Below are positions 33,103-45,989 of a stretch of DNA of 64,000 nt, one piece after another. The position numbers and the translations under genes were made by a program. Within the stretch, counting starts at the first letter, position 1, and every line of letters begins with the position of its first letter. Source of the stretch: Salvelinus alpinus. Its lineage: Eukaryota; Chordata; Actinopteri; Salmoniformes; Salmonidae. The stretch spans positions 16,549,112 through 16,613,111 of the forward strand of contig NC_092094.1 in NCBI RefSeq assembly GCF_045679555.1. The letters run 5' to 3'. The notes beneath the pieces are model-generated. The model made no database searches. It worked only from the letters and a program-made list of their open reading frames with translations, and was not told the origin of the DNA.

Positions 33103-34685
33103 CTCCGAGCATGCGCTGACCAACTGGTAAGTGTCTTCACTGACATTTTCAACCTGTCCCTGACTGAGTCTGTAATACCAACATGTTTCAGTCAGACCAC
33201 CATAGTCCCTGTGCCCAAGAACACTAAGGTAACCTGCCTAAATGACTACCAACCTGTAGCATTCACGTCTGTAGCCATGAAATGCTTTGAAAGGCTGGTC
33301 ATGGCTCACATCAACACCATTATTCCAGAAACCCTAGACCCACTCCAATTTGCATACCGCCCCAACAGATCCACAGATCATGCAATATCTATTGCACTCA
33401 ACACTGCCCTTTCCCACCTGGACAAAAGGAACACCTATGTGAGAGTGCTATTCATTGACTACAGATCAGCGTTCAACACCATAGTGCCCTCAAAGCTCAT
33501 CACTAAGCTAAGGACCCAGGGACTAAACACCTCGCTCTGCAACTGGATCCTGGACTTCCTGACCGGCTGCCCCCAGGTGGTATGGGTAGGTAACAACACA
33601 TCTCCCACGCTGATCCTCAACATAGGGGCCCCTCAAGGGTGCGTGCTCAGTACCCTCCTGTACTCCCTGTTCACTCTTGACTGCATGGCCATGCACGACT
33701 CCAACACCATCATTAAATTTGCCGATGACACAACAGTGGTAGGCCTGATCACCGACAACGACGAGACAGCCTATAGGAAGGAGACAAAAAATACAAAAAA
33801 GATGATTGTGTACTACAGGAAAAGGAGGACCGAGCACGCCCCTATTCTCATCGATGTGGCTGTAGTGGAGCAGGTTGAGATCTTCAAGTTCCTTGGTGTC
33901 CACATCACCAACAAACCAGAATGGTCCAAACACACCAAGACAGTCGTGAAGAGGAAACGACAAAGCCTATTCCCCCTCAGGAGACTGAAAAGATTTGGCA
34001 TGGTCCTCAGATCCTCAAAAAGTTATACAGCTGCACCATCGAGAGCATCCTGACTGGTTGCATCACTGTCTGGTATGGCAACTGCTCAGCATCTGAACGG
34101 AAGGCGTTACAGAGGGTGGTGCGTACGGCCGAGTACATCACTGGGGCCAAGCTTCCTGCCATCCTGTACAAGGTGGTGTCAGAGGAAGGCCCTAAGAATT
34201 GTCAAAGACTCCAGCCACCCTAGTCATAGACTGTTCTCTCTGCTACCGCACGGCAAGCAGTACCGGAGCAACAAGTCTAGGTCCAAAAGACTTCTTAACA
34301 GCTTCTACCCCCAAGACATAAGGCTCCTGAACAGCTAATCAAATGGCTACCCAGACTATTTGCATTGTCCCCCCCCCCCCCACACTGTTTTACGCCGCTG
34401 CTACTCTGTTTATCATTTATACATAGTCACTTTATCTATACCTACATGTACATATTACCTCAATTACCTTGACTAATCTGTGCCCCTGCACATGGACTCT
34501 GTACCAAAACAGCTGCTTTTAATTATTTATTTGTTAAGAAAAAAAAATATATATCTATTTTTTACACTTATTTTTCTTAACTGCATTGTTTGTTAAGGGC
34601 TTGTAAGTAAGCATTTCACTGTGAGGTCTACAACTTGTATTCGGCGCATGTGACAAATAAAATGGAATTTGATTTGATTTGATTT
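33103..34685 (+). mobile_element. Non-LTR retrotransposon (LINE C), 5'-truncated
   Basis: It begins within the reverse transcriptase gene and ends in GCGCATGTGACAAATAAAAT then TTTGATTTGATTTGATTT at the junction with Tc1 G (about 34685). Same group as LINE B. Confidence 0.9.
33130..34335 (+). pseudogene. LINE C reverse transcriptase, broken
   Basis: The main frame (33211-34053) encodes [14 protein letters not shown], motif A as [34 protein letters not shown] (motif B) and an intact catalytic [10 protein letters not shown] (motif C). After AYRKE about 17 codons present in LINEs A and B are missing, so WCQNNN-like sequence is absent. The frame then shifts near 34005, and the C-terminal part continues in other frames to LLNS at about 34338. 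The N-terminal half and the endonuclease were never copied. Family role is target-primed reverse transcription. This copy is inactive. Confidence 0.88.
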
Positions 34686-35013
34686 AAGGGCTATTTGACC
34701 AAGAAGGAGCGTGATGGAGTGCTGCATCATATGACCTGGCCTCCACAATCACCCAACCTCAACCCAATTGAGATGATTTATGATGAATTGGACTGCAGAG
34801 TGAAGGAAAAGCAGCCAACAAATGCTCAGCATATGTGGGAAAGACTGTTGGAAAAGCATTCCAGGTGAAGCTGGTTGAGAAGCTTTTTTTGGTTACTACA
34901 TGATTCCAAATGTGTTATTTTATAGTTTTGATGTCTACAATGTAGATAATATTAAAAATAAAGAAAAAACCCTTGAATGAGTAGGTGTCTCCAAACTTTT
35001 GACTGGTACTGTA

Positions 35014-38000
35014 TTTCAGCAAGTTATAACACAAAATCATATCTGAAAGATGGAATGTATACTGTAGGAAGTATATTATGTGCTGTGATTGATGTTGCCA
35101 TTCTCAGCAGCTCAACTTGTAAAATCAAAGCCAGAGAAAGAGATGAGACAGTATTTGTTATGGTAAGATGGTTTTACCCAGGGCTAACACACCATACTGT
35201 ATCCCAGACAAATTCATTAACTTCCTGAAATCAAATACATGTTTGCCAAGAACAACTGATCAGTGGAACATCACAAAGTAGATAATTTGCAATGGATGGT
35301 CGCTGTGTTAAAATCTGGATTTGTAATGTGTATTATCTCTACTAAAGACCACTAGACAGAAGTGTTTTATGTGTGGGAAGGAGTTAGTTTTGCTATTAGC
35401 CCATTAAAGCTGACAAATCCTGTTATCGGAGATATGTTGTGCTATCTAGAAGCCATGGAGTCAGTGATGTTTTCTGACATGCCTGTTTGCTACTTAAGGC
35501 ATAATTTGTGCCTTGTTGGGATTCAAAGATTGCCTGTTGACATCGTTTCATGCATGTTCACAGTATGTCACCAGCTCAACATTATCTCTCCAGTTCTGAT
35601 GCTGTGAGCTCTGCTCATGGCTCACTCTCTCGATGGCGCTTGATGCCACTTGTGCCGAACGTAGGTTAATTAACCCCTGCCTGCATCCTTCCCCCCACAG
35701 GCTTCCTCACACACAAACACTCACAGACCAGCACAAAGGTTTGGTGGTAATAAGCAGATAAAAGGCCCATAATGACATGGCACCAGGTTAGAACAAACGT
35801 CATGAACCGGTGGCTGCCATCATGTCTTCTGCCTCAGCGAACAACACAAGAAGCCATGTCTCGTGCGGACCATGTGACCGGAATTGTATTGATCACTCAA
35901 TTTGTGGCCCTGGCTATCCTGGGGCCGTCTGGTGTTATCCCTGGAGGGCTGGCCCAGGGCTCTGTCTGCTCCCCTGACAGGGCCAGCTCTGGGGGTGAAG
36001 AATGGGGGAGGCGGGTGGTGTGACTAAGCAGAGTCTTGTTAGAATGGGGCGGTGCGGACGGGAGGGGCACATCGCCAAACCCTATCCAAAAACAGGCTGC
36101 TGCTCGCTTTTTTACATCCCACCAACTGTTCACATTTCAACGCTCTGACCCTTTTTTCATTTCTATACAATACATCGTTAACAAAACAGTTTACAAACCA
36201 CGGGTGATACATTATCCACTCTGACTTCCCAGATTTACTCAGACTAATGGATTAACCACTGAGCTGTGTAGAGTCCACACATGGCTAATGCTCAATATCT
36301 CCTTTGTGTGGCATTTGAAAACAAATGCAAACTTACAGGTCGTATCTGTAATACTTGTGTGTATATTATAAATTAAGAGTTTATTTCCAAAAGTCTATAT
36401 CCACCAATTTTTCACATTTGTTTTTTTATCAAAAAAAATTGCGTTTGGGTACCTTCATGTGTGTGTAAAATATTACTTTTCTCAGATTTTGTATTCATAG
36501 ATTTTAAATGTGTATGAAGTTTTACTTAATTTTTTGCAAAATGCTACATGTCCATTGTTTACATGGAATGGAATGTTTGTATCCTGTATATTTGAATGTG
36601 ATATGTGGTTGTCTTAAGATGAATGCACTAACTGTAAGTCACTCTGGAAAAGAGCCTCTGCTAAATTACTAAAATGTAAAATTGAACTGTTTAACATACA
36701 GATCTCATATTACTGTATAGAATACCTTTTATGTACACATAGATGTCACAAATGTATCATTTGTACAGTTCTTTATTAAAAATGTAGTTTTGTTACATTT
36801 GACTGTGTAAAACTTTGCAGTACCACCTGTTTCTCTGAGAGTCAGGTGGATATATATTGCATTTTGCAAAAAAACATGATTATTTGTCTCTGAAATGAAA
36901 CCATTAAGTGATAGATTTTATTGAACAACCCCATGCCATTATTAGATAGTGAAAAAACACACCAATCTCTCATAATTTCTTTAAACAATAAAAGCTAATT
37001 TACCAACATTTCTGAAAATGGATATATAGTATTTTGGAATGAAACCTTAAATGTATACACATATCATTCTCTATTTGACATGCAATTCTGATATTGGTTG
37101 GAACTCAAATGTAAGAGTTTAGCAAACAAGTCGACTTGATTCTCAAGAACTTAAGGCATGGACACAACGGTAGCGTTTGCTGGCTGAGTGTACTTAACAC
37201 CTCTTAACAGAGTGCCAGTCGCAATTTGCAAACCGAGTGCAAACCAATTCTTGTAAAAACAGGCAAAAATGTTTGACCACTGGCGGGTGGTGGAACAGCC
37301 GGCCATAATTCAGTTTTTCCCTTTATTCATAAGTCAATATGTTGGAAAGTGCCTGGACATTTCTAATGTAACTAAATCTTGATTCAAAACATTGTTACAT
37401 TGAATTGAATTTGAATCGAATAGAATGACAGAGTAAGCAAACAAACCTAACCACAAAAATAGAGAAAAGGGGCGAAAAATGAATCAGTAAGTTGGTCTGT
37501 TATTGTGACAACAACAGTGAAAATGTCTCCATATAAAAGCGACTAAGTAGGTAAGCTTTGCACACTCCACATGTCACCAAGGCTGTCTTCCCTAGAGAAA
37601 GCTTTCCATTTATAGCGATCTAAAAGAAATGAATTTGACTTTAACTAGATCATCTTTTCCCCTTTCACACAGTCAGAGACCCCTGTGGTTGACAATAGGG
37701 CCTTTGAGAGGGGAAGGAAGCTAGTGCTGGCCAAAGGTTAAACAGGCCATCCCCTCATGATAAATCACTGCTTAATGAGCCTGCCATTGTCCCACATTGT
37801 ATTGTTCACTTTCAGACCGTTACCTTCTGGTTGTAAAGCTGACACAGCTAATGAACTGGCCGCTTTGAACTCTTCCACAATATTGACTGATTTCATGGAG
37901 CAGATGTCTCTGGCCAAGCGACTAGTAAATGTATATTTGATTAAGAAAGAGTGCGTGGCCATGGAGGTGGCTAGTGTGTGTGGGTGTGGAGGGATCATTC

Positions 38001-38041
38001 ACCCAGGGAAGTTAATTTTAAAACAATAACATTTGTTATTG
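35014..38041. other. Long non-genic stretch
   Basis: About 3 kb without a credible exon. It holds a SINE tail fragment (36610-36685). The part at 37560-38030 has balanced composition and a conserved-noncoding look, but I have no comparison to prove it. Confidence 0.55.
36610..36685 (+). repeat. SINE/L2 3' tail fragment
   Basis: Contains GTAAGTCACTCTGGAAAAGA then GCCTCTGCTAAATTAC, the same hairpin tail as the L2 fragment at 24597-24632. Confidence 0.75.
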
Positions 38042-38332
38042 TAGGACTCTCTGGGAGTGATCTGAGTGAGCTCCTAACTGGAGGAGCCTAATAGGAGTGA
38101 TATGTAACCTGAAAACTAGCTGTTATTGGCAGAGAGGTTTGAAACTCTTGTTGTTATTGGTCTATTAACTTATATCGCCTGGTGATGTCTGCAGGCAGGC
38201 CAAAACTCCATCCCAACAAAACAGGCAGAAATTTGAAGCGACCTTTTCAAACAGCTCTTACACAAAAACAGCATTATCATCATTTTCACAATTTAACAGT
38301 ATTATTCCAACCTCATAGTGTGGAAACATATA
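38042..38332 (+). mobile_element. TTAA-flanked MITE (piggyBac-like), copy A, left part missing
   Basis: From TAGGACTCTCTGGGAG onward it shares about 88 bp with copy B (40072-40159) and then continues with internal sequence lost from B. It is cut at 38332 by the insertion of Tc1 H at a TA. The first ~150 bp seen in copy B are missing here. Confidence 0.7.
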
Positions 38333-39878
38333 CACTAACGGTCAAAGGTTTTAGAACACCTACTCATTCAAAGGGTTTTCTTTATTTTTACTATTTTCTA
38401 CATTGTATAATAATAGTGAAGACATCAACACTATGAAATAACACATATGGAGTCATATGGAGTAACCAAAAAAGTGTTAAACAAATCAAAATATATTTTC
38501 TATTTGAGATTCTTCAATTGGCCACCCTTTTCTTTGATGACAGCTTTGCACACTCTTGGCATTCTCTCAACCAGCTTCATAGTTACCTGGAATGCATTTC
38601 AATTAACAGGTGTGCCTTTTTAAAAGTTAATTTGTGGAATTTATTTCCTTCTTAATGCGTTTGAGACAATCAGTTGTGTTGTGACAAGGTAGGGGGAGTA
38701 TACAGAAGATAGCCCTATTTGGTAAAAGACCAAGTCCATATTCTGGCAAGAACAGTTCAAATACGCAAAGAGAAACGACAGTCCATCTTTACTTTAAGAC
38801 ATGGTCAGTCAATACGGAAAATTTCAAGAACTTTGAAAGTTTCTTCAAGTGCTATGTTAAAACTGGCCCTCATGAGGACCGCCACAGGAATGGAAGACCC
38901 AGAGTTACCTATGCTGCAGAGGATAAGTTCATTAGAGTTACCAGCCACAGAAACTGCAGCCCAAATACATGCTTCACAGAGTTCAAGTAACAGACACATC
39001 TCAACATCAACTGTTCAGAGGAGACTGTGTGAATCAGGCCTTCATGGTCGAATTGCTGCAAAGAAACCACTACTAAAGGACACCAATAAGAAGAAAGGAC
39101 TTGCTTATGCCAAGAAACATAAGCAATGGACATTAGACCAGTGGAAATCTGTCCTTTGGTCTGTAGTCCAAATTTGAGATTTTTGGTTCCAACCGCAGTG
39201 TCTTTGTGAGACGCGGTGTGGGTGAATGGATGATCTCCGCATGTGTATTTCCCACCGTAAAGCATGGAGGAGGAGGTGTTATGGTGTGGGGGTGCTTTGC
39301 TGGTGATACTGTCTGTGATTTATTTAGAATTCAAGGCACACTTGACCAGCATGGCTACCACAGCATTCTGCAGCAATACGCCATCACATCTGGTTTGGCC
39401 TTAGTAGGACTATCATTTGTTTTTGAACAGGACAATGACCCAACACACCTTCAGGCTGTGTAAGGGCTATTTGACCAAGAAGGAGAGTGATGGAGTGCGG
39501 CATCAGATGACCTGGCCTCCCCAATCCCTCGATCTCAACCAAATTGAGATAGTTTGGGATGAGTCGGACCGCAGAGTGAAGGAAAATCAGCCACAAGTGC
39601 TCAGCATATGTGGGAACTCCTTCAAGACTGTTGGAAAAGCATTCCAGGTGAAGCTGGTTGACAGAATGCCAAGAGTGTGCAAATCTGTCATCAATGCAAG
39701 GGGTGGCTACTTTGAAGAATCTCAAATAGAAAATATATTTTGATTTGTTTAACACTTTTTTGTTTTACATGATTCCATATGTGTTATTTCATAGCGTTGA
39801 TGTCTTCACTATTATTCTACAATGCAGAAAATAGTTTTAAAAAATTAAGAAAAACCCTTGAATGAGTAGGTGTTCTAA
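38333..39878 (+). mobile_element. Tc1-like transposon H, right end displaced
   Basis: It starts CACTAACGGTCAAAGG after TA and holds a broken transposase (38719-39177, then 39206-39463 with [15 protein letters not shown], then 39417-39743 with PQSLDLNQIEIVWDESDR). Likeness ends at GAGTAGGTGTTCTAA (39878); the expected ACTTTTGACCGGTAGTG end is not next to it. A right-end-like ACCGGTAGTG is found 290 bp further, at 40173-40182. Confidence 0.82.
38719..39750 (+). pseudogene. Tc1 H transposase, frameshifted
   Basis: The N-terminal frame (38719-39177) reads ILARTVQIRKEKRQSIFTLR with the first helix-turn-helix, then [18 protein letters not shown] in a shifted part, and [21 protein letters not shown] 2-3 base loss near 39161 (CTGTAGTCC where relatives have CTGATGAGTCC) removes the first catalytic Asp of WSDES. 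The later parts keep FEQDNDPTH (second Asp) and NQIEIVWDE (Glu) but in other frames. The enzyme is inactive. It is closely related to Tc1 A, E and G of this window. Confidence 0.83.
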
Positions 39879-39922
39879 TTAAAATCTTCTTCTGTTGGAT
39901 ATGGCGGCTCATCGGCATAGTC

Positions 39923-40228
39923 TTAAAGACACAATGCAGACTTTTTTTTATCTCAATATAAAATAATTTTGGGGTAACAATTAAGGACCTTGCTGTAATT
40001 TTTTAAATTGTCAAAAAATAAGGAAAAGATTGCTTCTTGGCAGAGAGCAATTTCTCAAGCAAGAATTTTGCTAGGACTGTCTGGGAGTGATCTGCGTGAG
40101 CTCCTAATTGGAGGAGCCTAATAGGAGTGATATGTAACCTGAAAACGAGCTGTTATTGGTTTTATACACTACACCGGTAGTGTATAAAACACAGGCAAAC
40201 CACGTTTTTGAATGCACTGAGCCTTTAA
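39923..40228 (+). mobile_element. TTAA-flanked MITE (piggyBac-like), copy B, with Tc1 footprint
   Basis: It runs from TTAAAGACACAATGCAG (39923) to GCACTGAGCCTTTAA (40228); the two ends are inverted matches bounded by TTAA, the target site of piggyBac-type elements. Within it at 40167-40182 stands CACTACACCGGTAGTG between TA dinucleotides, which equals the two extreme ends of a Tc1 with everything between deleted. Confidence 0.72.
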
Positions 40229-41627
40229 ATCTTGTGAGCAAGAACTATTTAATGATGTATGCATATATTTGTCAGATGATGAAAAATCTGCTATTCTCTC
40301 AACAGCCTGTAATAGTAGATAGACACCTCACTCACGTTAATTGAGCAAAAAGGCCAAATGGAAAGTAGTTTCATTAAAATCACACTATTAAATTCTGATC
40401 AAAAATCCTATGAGAAATATTTTTCATTGTCATATATTTTCTTGAATCATCTGAATAATATAATATCAAATCTACATGTAAATGGGGGCAACTTCGAGAT
40501 CCCCCTCTCTGAATGTGTTAAAAAATGATTTTCATAATTGAGAAAAGTCTTCCTCCAGTGTGCCCTTAGGTAGAGGTTAAGGCTTAACAGGTAGACATGA
40601 CTAAACATGAGCCAGTGCACCAGCTTGTAGTGACCGAGAGGAAAGGTGGAGGAGAAAGGTATTGCTGAGTTCCACTGATTAGCATATAATTGTAGGCTTT
40701 GTATTAGACACAGGGAATTAGTCTTGTGCGAGCCCTAATGCTAGTGGTCAGCTGGCTGTCCATTCACTCACTGAACGTAGCTTGTTCTGTTGCAAAAGCA
40801 GTTTTTGAAATTCACAAATGCAGTTTTCAGTTAACACAGTCACCAGCTAGCCTGGCAATATTAGAAAGTTTGAAGGAATACCCTCCTGGATTATTCTATA
40901 CTCAATAAGTCGCAAAACAATAAATGGAACATGCACATTCAATTTCATAATAATCAACTGAGATCAGAACATGTACATCTGCATGAAGATTGAAAATTCA
41001 GAAATACCCCAAATCTGAATAGAATGTGAACCAATGATCTAGTCAAAGGAAGAAAATGATTTAAATTATTTACTTTAGAGAAATGTCATAACCAAGCAAT
41101 TCTGAAACAATAGCCAATGGTTACCTCCCTGTGAGATGTTCAGTTCGTAAAAAACTGCAAAAGGAGGCAGAGAAGTACAGTTTGTTGGTGGTCTCACTCA
41201 GGTTATTTTGAGATTAGGGACCATTTAAACCTCAAAGTGAAGATTTGGTCCGATTAGTTGAAGATTCTGGTTCCAGGTTGAGAAAATGTGACCCTATTCA
41301 GTCCAGGTTCAACTATGTGATGAAGCAGGTCCCAAAATATTACAAAATCAGAAGCACGTTTTTTTACGTATCTGCAGTCTATTCACTCAGACAGTTTCAA
41401 GTACATTTTTGCTTACGTAGGTAGGCTGATTTATAGACATATTTTGTTTTCAATTATGATAACTTGGATTGTAGTGTTTGTAAGGAGTTTTAGAAGTTGT
41501 TTTCAGAATGAATGGGGCACTATGTTAATACTTACCAAACAAAATGTGGGTACACTATTGTGAAATATAGTATATACCCCAAAAGTGGAAAAAAATGGTG
41601 TTAGGTTCTATTTTTTGTGTGGAATAT
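40229..41627. other. Unique AT-rich stretch, no gene seen
   Basis: No credible exon or repeat ends over 1.4 kb. Confidence 0.55.
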
Positions 41628-41945
41628 TACATTTACATTTTAGTCATTTAGCAGACGCTCTTATCCAGAGCGACTTACAGTAGAGTGCATACACTTTATG
41701 ATTTTTTTTTTTTACATACTGAGACAAGGATATCCCTACCGGCCAAACCCTCCCTACCGGCCAAACCCTCCCTAACCCGGACGACGCTATGCCAATTGTG
41801 CGCCGCCCCACGGATCTCCCGGTTGCGGCCGGCTGCGACAGAGCCTGGGCGCGAACCCAGCCCAGCCTGGGCGCGAACCCAGAGACTCTGGTGGCGCAGC
41901 TAGCACTGCGATGCAGTGCCCTAGACCACTGCGCCACCCGGGAGA
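41628..41945 (-). mobile_element. tRNA-derived SINE, minus strand, with internal small duplications
   Basis: On the minus strand it starts CTCCCGGGTGGCGCAGTGGT (box A region), has box B as GGGTTCGCGCCC twice, and ends in the tail GTCGCTCTGGATAAGAGCGT then CTGCTAAATGAC. CCCTACCGGCCAAACC and CAGCCTGGGCGCGAACCCA are each present twice in tandem. Confidence 0.9.
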
Positions 41946-41969
41946 TCGAATATCCTTTTAAAAGAAACC

Positions 41970-42120
41970 TAGGCCATGATTCAATCCGATCGTGCTTTGT
42001 CGGCTATGCACCTTTTAAAGGAAATGCTCATGCGTTCGCGGCTCAATCGGAAATTACCCTTAAATGTCAAGCTCGCTATTACACAGATTTACCGCTGATC
42101 GGATTGAATCCTGGCCCTAG
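41970..42120. mobile_element. Short MITE with 20-bp inverted ends
   Basis: GCCATGATTCAATCCGATC (41974-41992) and GATCGGATTGAATCCTGGC (42097-42115) are inverted matches; CCTAG flanks both sides as a likely 5-bp target duplication. Noncoding. Confidence 0.82.
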
Positions 42121-43587
42121 CGGTCTCCTCCTAGCTACATCTGTAAGTGGCATATCACCACCAGAAGTTGTTCAAACTTTACACACTTTATACGACCACA
42201 AGTGTTCCTTTTTGCCTGAAAGAAAAATTGCTCGCTGTGCTTGAAGTTGTGTTCGGTGCTGAACCATTATCTGTGTAATACTACTCCTTGAATCGTCATA
42301 TTGACCCAGCCATTTTCATGGTGTGCCTGTTGTAAATTTGCTGTGACATGGTGTGTCTGCCATGGTCTGTGTGAGTGTGTGGTGCTCTCATAGCAGGTCA
42401 TGAGAGGAGTGTGAGGGCTCCAATGCTGCCTGGGGCCCTGATAAATGGTCTGTGGTCAGCTGGAGGGACTCAGGGCCATGCAGGAATGCCCCTTGGGGTC
42501 ATCCGCTCAGCGGGATGAAGGGATGAGGTGGACCAACGCCAATTATGGCCCTTTGTGTCAGACCGCTCTGTGATTGACATCAGTTTTTCCCTCTCCCCAT
42601 GGCCCCCATTGAGGAATATTGGCCATCCACTGACCTGCACAGCGGAGGCAATGCATTTAACAATCTTGCTACTTGCTTTTAGCAGCCTCTGCGATGGGGG
42701 TTCTAGAAAGTGATAACATATTGGCCTGAGAGACATTTTATTTGTGGTTGCTACGTTATGAAAGTCTGAGGTCCTGTCTTCTTAACTTACATTTCCAGAA
42801 CATTTTTGAATATTTTCTTATTTTAAAGTGCCAGGTCAAAAGACACAGTACTATTGTTCTCTACCACTTTGAGGCACTGTGACAGTCACAAGACCCAGCA
42901 TCCTCACACAGTTAGCATCTTTATAACCCTGGAGAGCCCCTTTGTCCCCTTTGACGCAAAATTATCACTCATTACTTAAAAAACTATTCCCAGTTTCGAT
43001 ACATTTTCATTGAGGCTGGACTTTTTATGCCTTTCTCAATGCAGTATTTCTTCCCCTTTATTTCCCCTCAAGTGACGGCTGAATAACTACTCAAGAAAAT
43101 GAAAGCATAATGACCCGGCAATTGTGACAAAACCTAATTGGTCACGGAGGCCAGTGGCTAATGAGCTGAAAAAAATAGCCTATGGGTGTGTAATAACTGT
43201 ATTTTCCTCTGCCTCTTCTTCTTTCGTCACAGCCCTGTGTGGCATTTTTAACAAACTGAAATGGCACCAGATGCAACAGGGCTCAGACACTTTGACTTGA
43301 ATTGGGAAACCATATGTTCAGATAAGTCATGGTTTCCCCTTTCCCACAGGCAGGGGCCAGTGTGTCTGTGTGGTAAACCACTGGTGGCCAGGAAGCACCA
43401 CTTTACAACTCGGCACCATGGGCGACGATAAAGAGATCGCTACGGCACAAATCTTAATGAAATTTTATTTTGTTTCATCAAAGGTTTAGATTTTTGGGGG
43501 GTTTAATCACCTTTTGAAACATTTACTCCTTGTTTTCCGGTAGTATTTTATGTTAAAACATATATCATTATATTTTATTAATCAATT
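42121..43587. other. Unique stretch, no gene seen
   Basis: No credible exon; composition is mixed with moderately GC-rich patches. Confidence 0.55.
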
Positions 43588-43589
43588 TA

Positions 43590-43863
43590 CAAATGTAGGA
43601 TCTTAGTTAAATCACCCTGTTGTAAGAGAACTTTCCTGAAATGCAGGCCATTTAAAACTTGTAGTGTATTTGAAGTTTAAATAGATTTCTGAAGTTTGTA
43701 ATTTCCACTTTATTTTTCAGACTTGATTTTCCCTTGTGAAAAATGTATCAACCCCTACAAAAATGTACATTAATTATAATCCACATAATAATTCACATTT
43801 CCTGTTGCTGCAGGATTATTTTCCTTCTGTAGCAAACTGGCTCAAATGAAGATCCTACATCTG
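43590..43863. mobile_element. TA-flanked MITE (274 bp)
   Basis: Left end CAAATGTAGGATCTTAGTT and right end GAAGATCCTACATCTG are inverted matches between TA dinucleotides (43588-43589 and 43864-43865), fitting a Tc1/mariner-type nonautonomous element. Confidence 0.8.
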
Positions 43864-43865
43864 TA

Positions 43866-45772
43866 TTTATTAAATAAGACTAACACTATGTCCCTTGTGA
43901 AAAACATCAATATTTTTCTATTAGAGTTGAACATTTTCTGAAAGACTTTGTTTTAGCAAGCTTGGCGGCTCAGTTCACAATGTTGTTTGCTCCAGTCAAG
44001 TGAAGTTATTATCCCTTTTTTAATATACTGCACTTCTTGCCCTTGTGAACCTGTTGAGAGGTTCTGAAAGGGACCTGAAGAGTACCACTGGCTCCTGAAA
44101 ATAGTGCTGATTATGAGGCAGAAAGGGGGAACTCCGGTTTTATTCAGTGCCTAAGATAACACCATACAGAATGATAGACTCGTCTGGATTGTTTGTCCCC
44201 CTCGCCCATTGTTCTTCTTTCCATTGAGTCAGACTCTCAGCTGCACTTGAGGGGGCCGTCACAGGTAGGAGAGCAACAGAGATAATTCGCAGCCCATGGT
44301 TGATTGCCCCCTTATAGACACTCACTCCCATGGCCCTGAAAGGCCTCAGACGCTGGTGAATAAACTCCTACTCGCTTCCATAAACTTTTTCTCCTCCTGA
44401 ATTTTCCGGGGATGTGAACAGCTCCCAGCCAGGGCCGGGGATGCCTCTGAAAGAGAGCCTGTTTGGAATCAAAGCCTGTCGGCTCCACCCTTCTCTGACA
44501 CACACAAGATGAGAGCGCCTGTGATCCAGCGCTCAGACAGTCAAGACAAGAGCACACTGCTTTTCCCTCCTATGGTCTCAGGTACACAAACTGCTACTAG
44601 GTACTAATATTAATGTTTCTTAAATACATATTTCAGTTTAGGACTAGCTCTGTGTTTGCATGTTGTACAATTTACAGTTCAAGTATCGTCTCATCATCAT
44701 CTGATTTTTGGAAATATACATTTTTTTTGTTAAATGGAGGGGGGGGTGCTTTTGGTTAGCGTTTTGTGTCATAATCACGGTAATATTATTCAGTATATTA
44801 TGACCACACAACAAAAAGTAATCTGCATGCATATATTACAGCTATTTATCATTCTGAAAGTCTAATTTCCGATTCATGTGGCTCAGGCCAGTCCTATTTA
44901 AAGGAACCAAAACACAGAATACACCCTAAATAGGACATTGAAATGTTGCTGTGTTGTTGTCACACTATGCATTAGTATTATCCTATTGTGGTTGTTTTAT
45001 TGTTTTGATAGATGACTATGGGTAGCTGCCTGTAACTGACAATGTTCTTTCATCTTTGAGTGATCGAGGCCCCATAGTGTGTTAAAGAAATGTTGTCACT
45101 GGTTAAATGGTCTGATTTGACTGTAGATGCTACAGTTTAAATGAGTCTGCTTATCGTTGTTGAAACAATAAAACAACCGTTGGTAGAGAGCGACATGACT
45201 ACAGCAGAAGGCAGAAACCCTATAAGCTTGAGAGCCGAGCAGGGTTCAGATGACATCACAGGGGGAGGTGGCAGTATTGTTAGCGTCCCAACATGGGGCA
45301 GTGTATTAAATGCAGCATGAGCTTGATTCTCTTTCAGACTTGACTGAGCAGCTCAGACTCTAAGACCTATCTAAGACCTATGACACAGTCGCACATTCTT
45401 AGTGTGACCTGAGTCATGCAGTTGGCTCCCTTGGAGAGTTAAAAGTCACAAAGAAGAGTGTGTTGATAGCCACCAGGAAGATTTCAGCCCATCCAACAAT
45501 GCTCTTTTTCCCTGGGCCATGGGGTGTGTAAAAGGAGGACCTGCAAGTGCTAGCAGTGGAGCGAGGAGCACGCACTTTGATTGACAGTGTCTGTCAGGGC
45601 CAATGAACTCCACTTAAACATTGTCTTTATGTGTTCTATATAGAGTTGTTCGACTGTGACCCTTCCATCTGTTAATGCTAATCTGTCCGTCATTTGGACC
45701 AGTTGACTCTGGATAGGCCTCCATCCAGTCTCTTGTCTCTCTTCAGCACGTATCGACTATAGCAGGGTTTCC
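43866..45772. other. Unique stretch, no gene seen
   Basis: No convincing exon or repeat boundary. Confidence 0.55.
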
Positions 45773-45943
45773 AAAGCTCTGTCCTCGGGACCCCAAGGAG
45801 TGTACGTTTAGTTTGTTTGCCCTAACACTGCACAGCCGATTCAAATAATCAACTAATCATCAGGCTTTGAATCAGCTGTATGGTGCTAGGGCAGAAAACA
45901 ATGTGCACCCCTTGGGGTCGCGAGGACCAAGTTTGGCAAACGC
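45773..45943. mobile_element. hAT-like foldback MITE
   Basis: Arms of about 75 bp: CAGGGTTTCCAAAGCTCTGT at the left pairs with CCAAGTTTGGCAAACG at the right, and both carry GTCCTCG(G/C)GACCCCAAGG and GCCCTA(A/G)CAC. Palindromic structure is clear; a target duplication is not. Confidence 0.75.
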
Positions 45944-45989
45944 TCGACCAGAGATAGAGAAAAATGAGCCTCGCTTTTATTTTTCACAT

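Larger units (their letters stand above)
31781..35013 (+). mobile_element. Tc1-like transposon G carrying three insertions
   Basis: It starts TACATTACCAGTCAAAGG and ends TTTTGACTGGTACTGTA; both ends match Tc1 E. Element sequence is present as 31781-32465, 32629-32684, 32715-33102 and about 34686-35013, separated by a SINE, a 30-bp SINE tail and LINE C. The transposase has stops and frameshifts throughout (for example fragments 32149-32352 and 32276-32611). Confidence 0.88.

Noticed and set aside
41644..42244. ORFs of 97 and 151 codons as genes
   Set aside because: They cross a SINE and a MITE.
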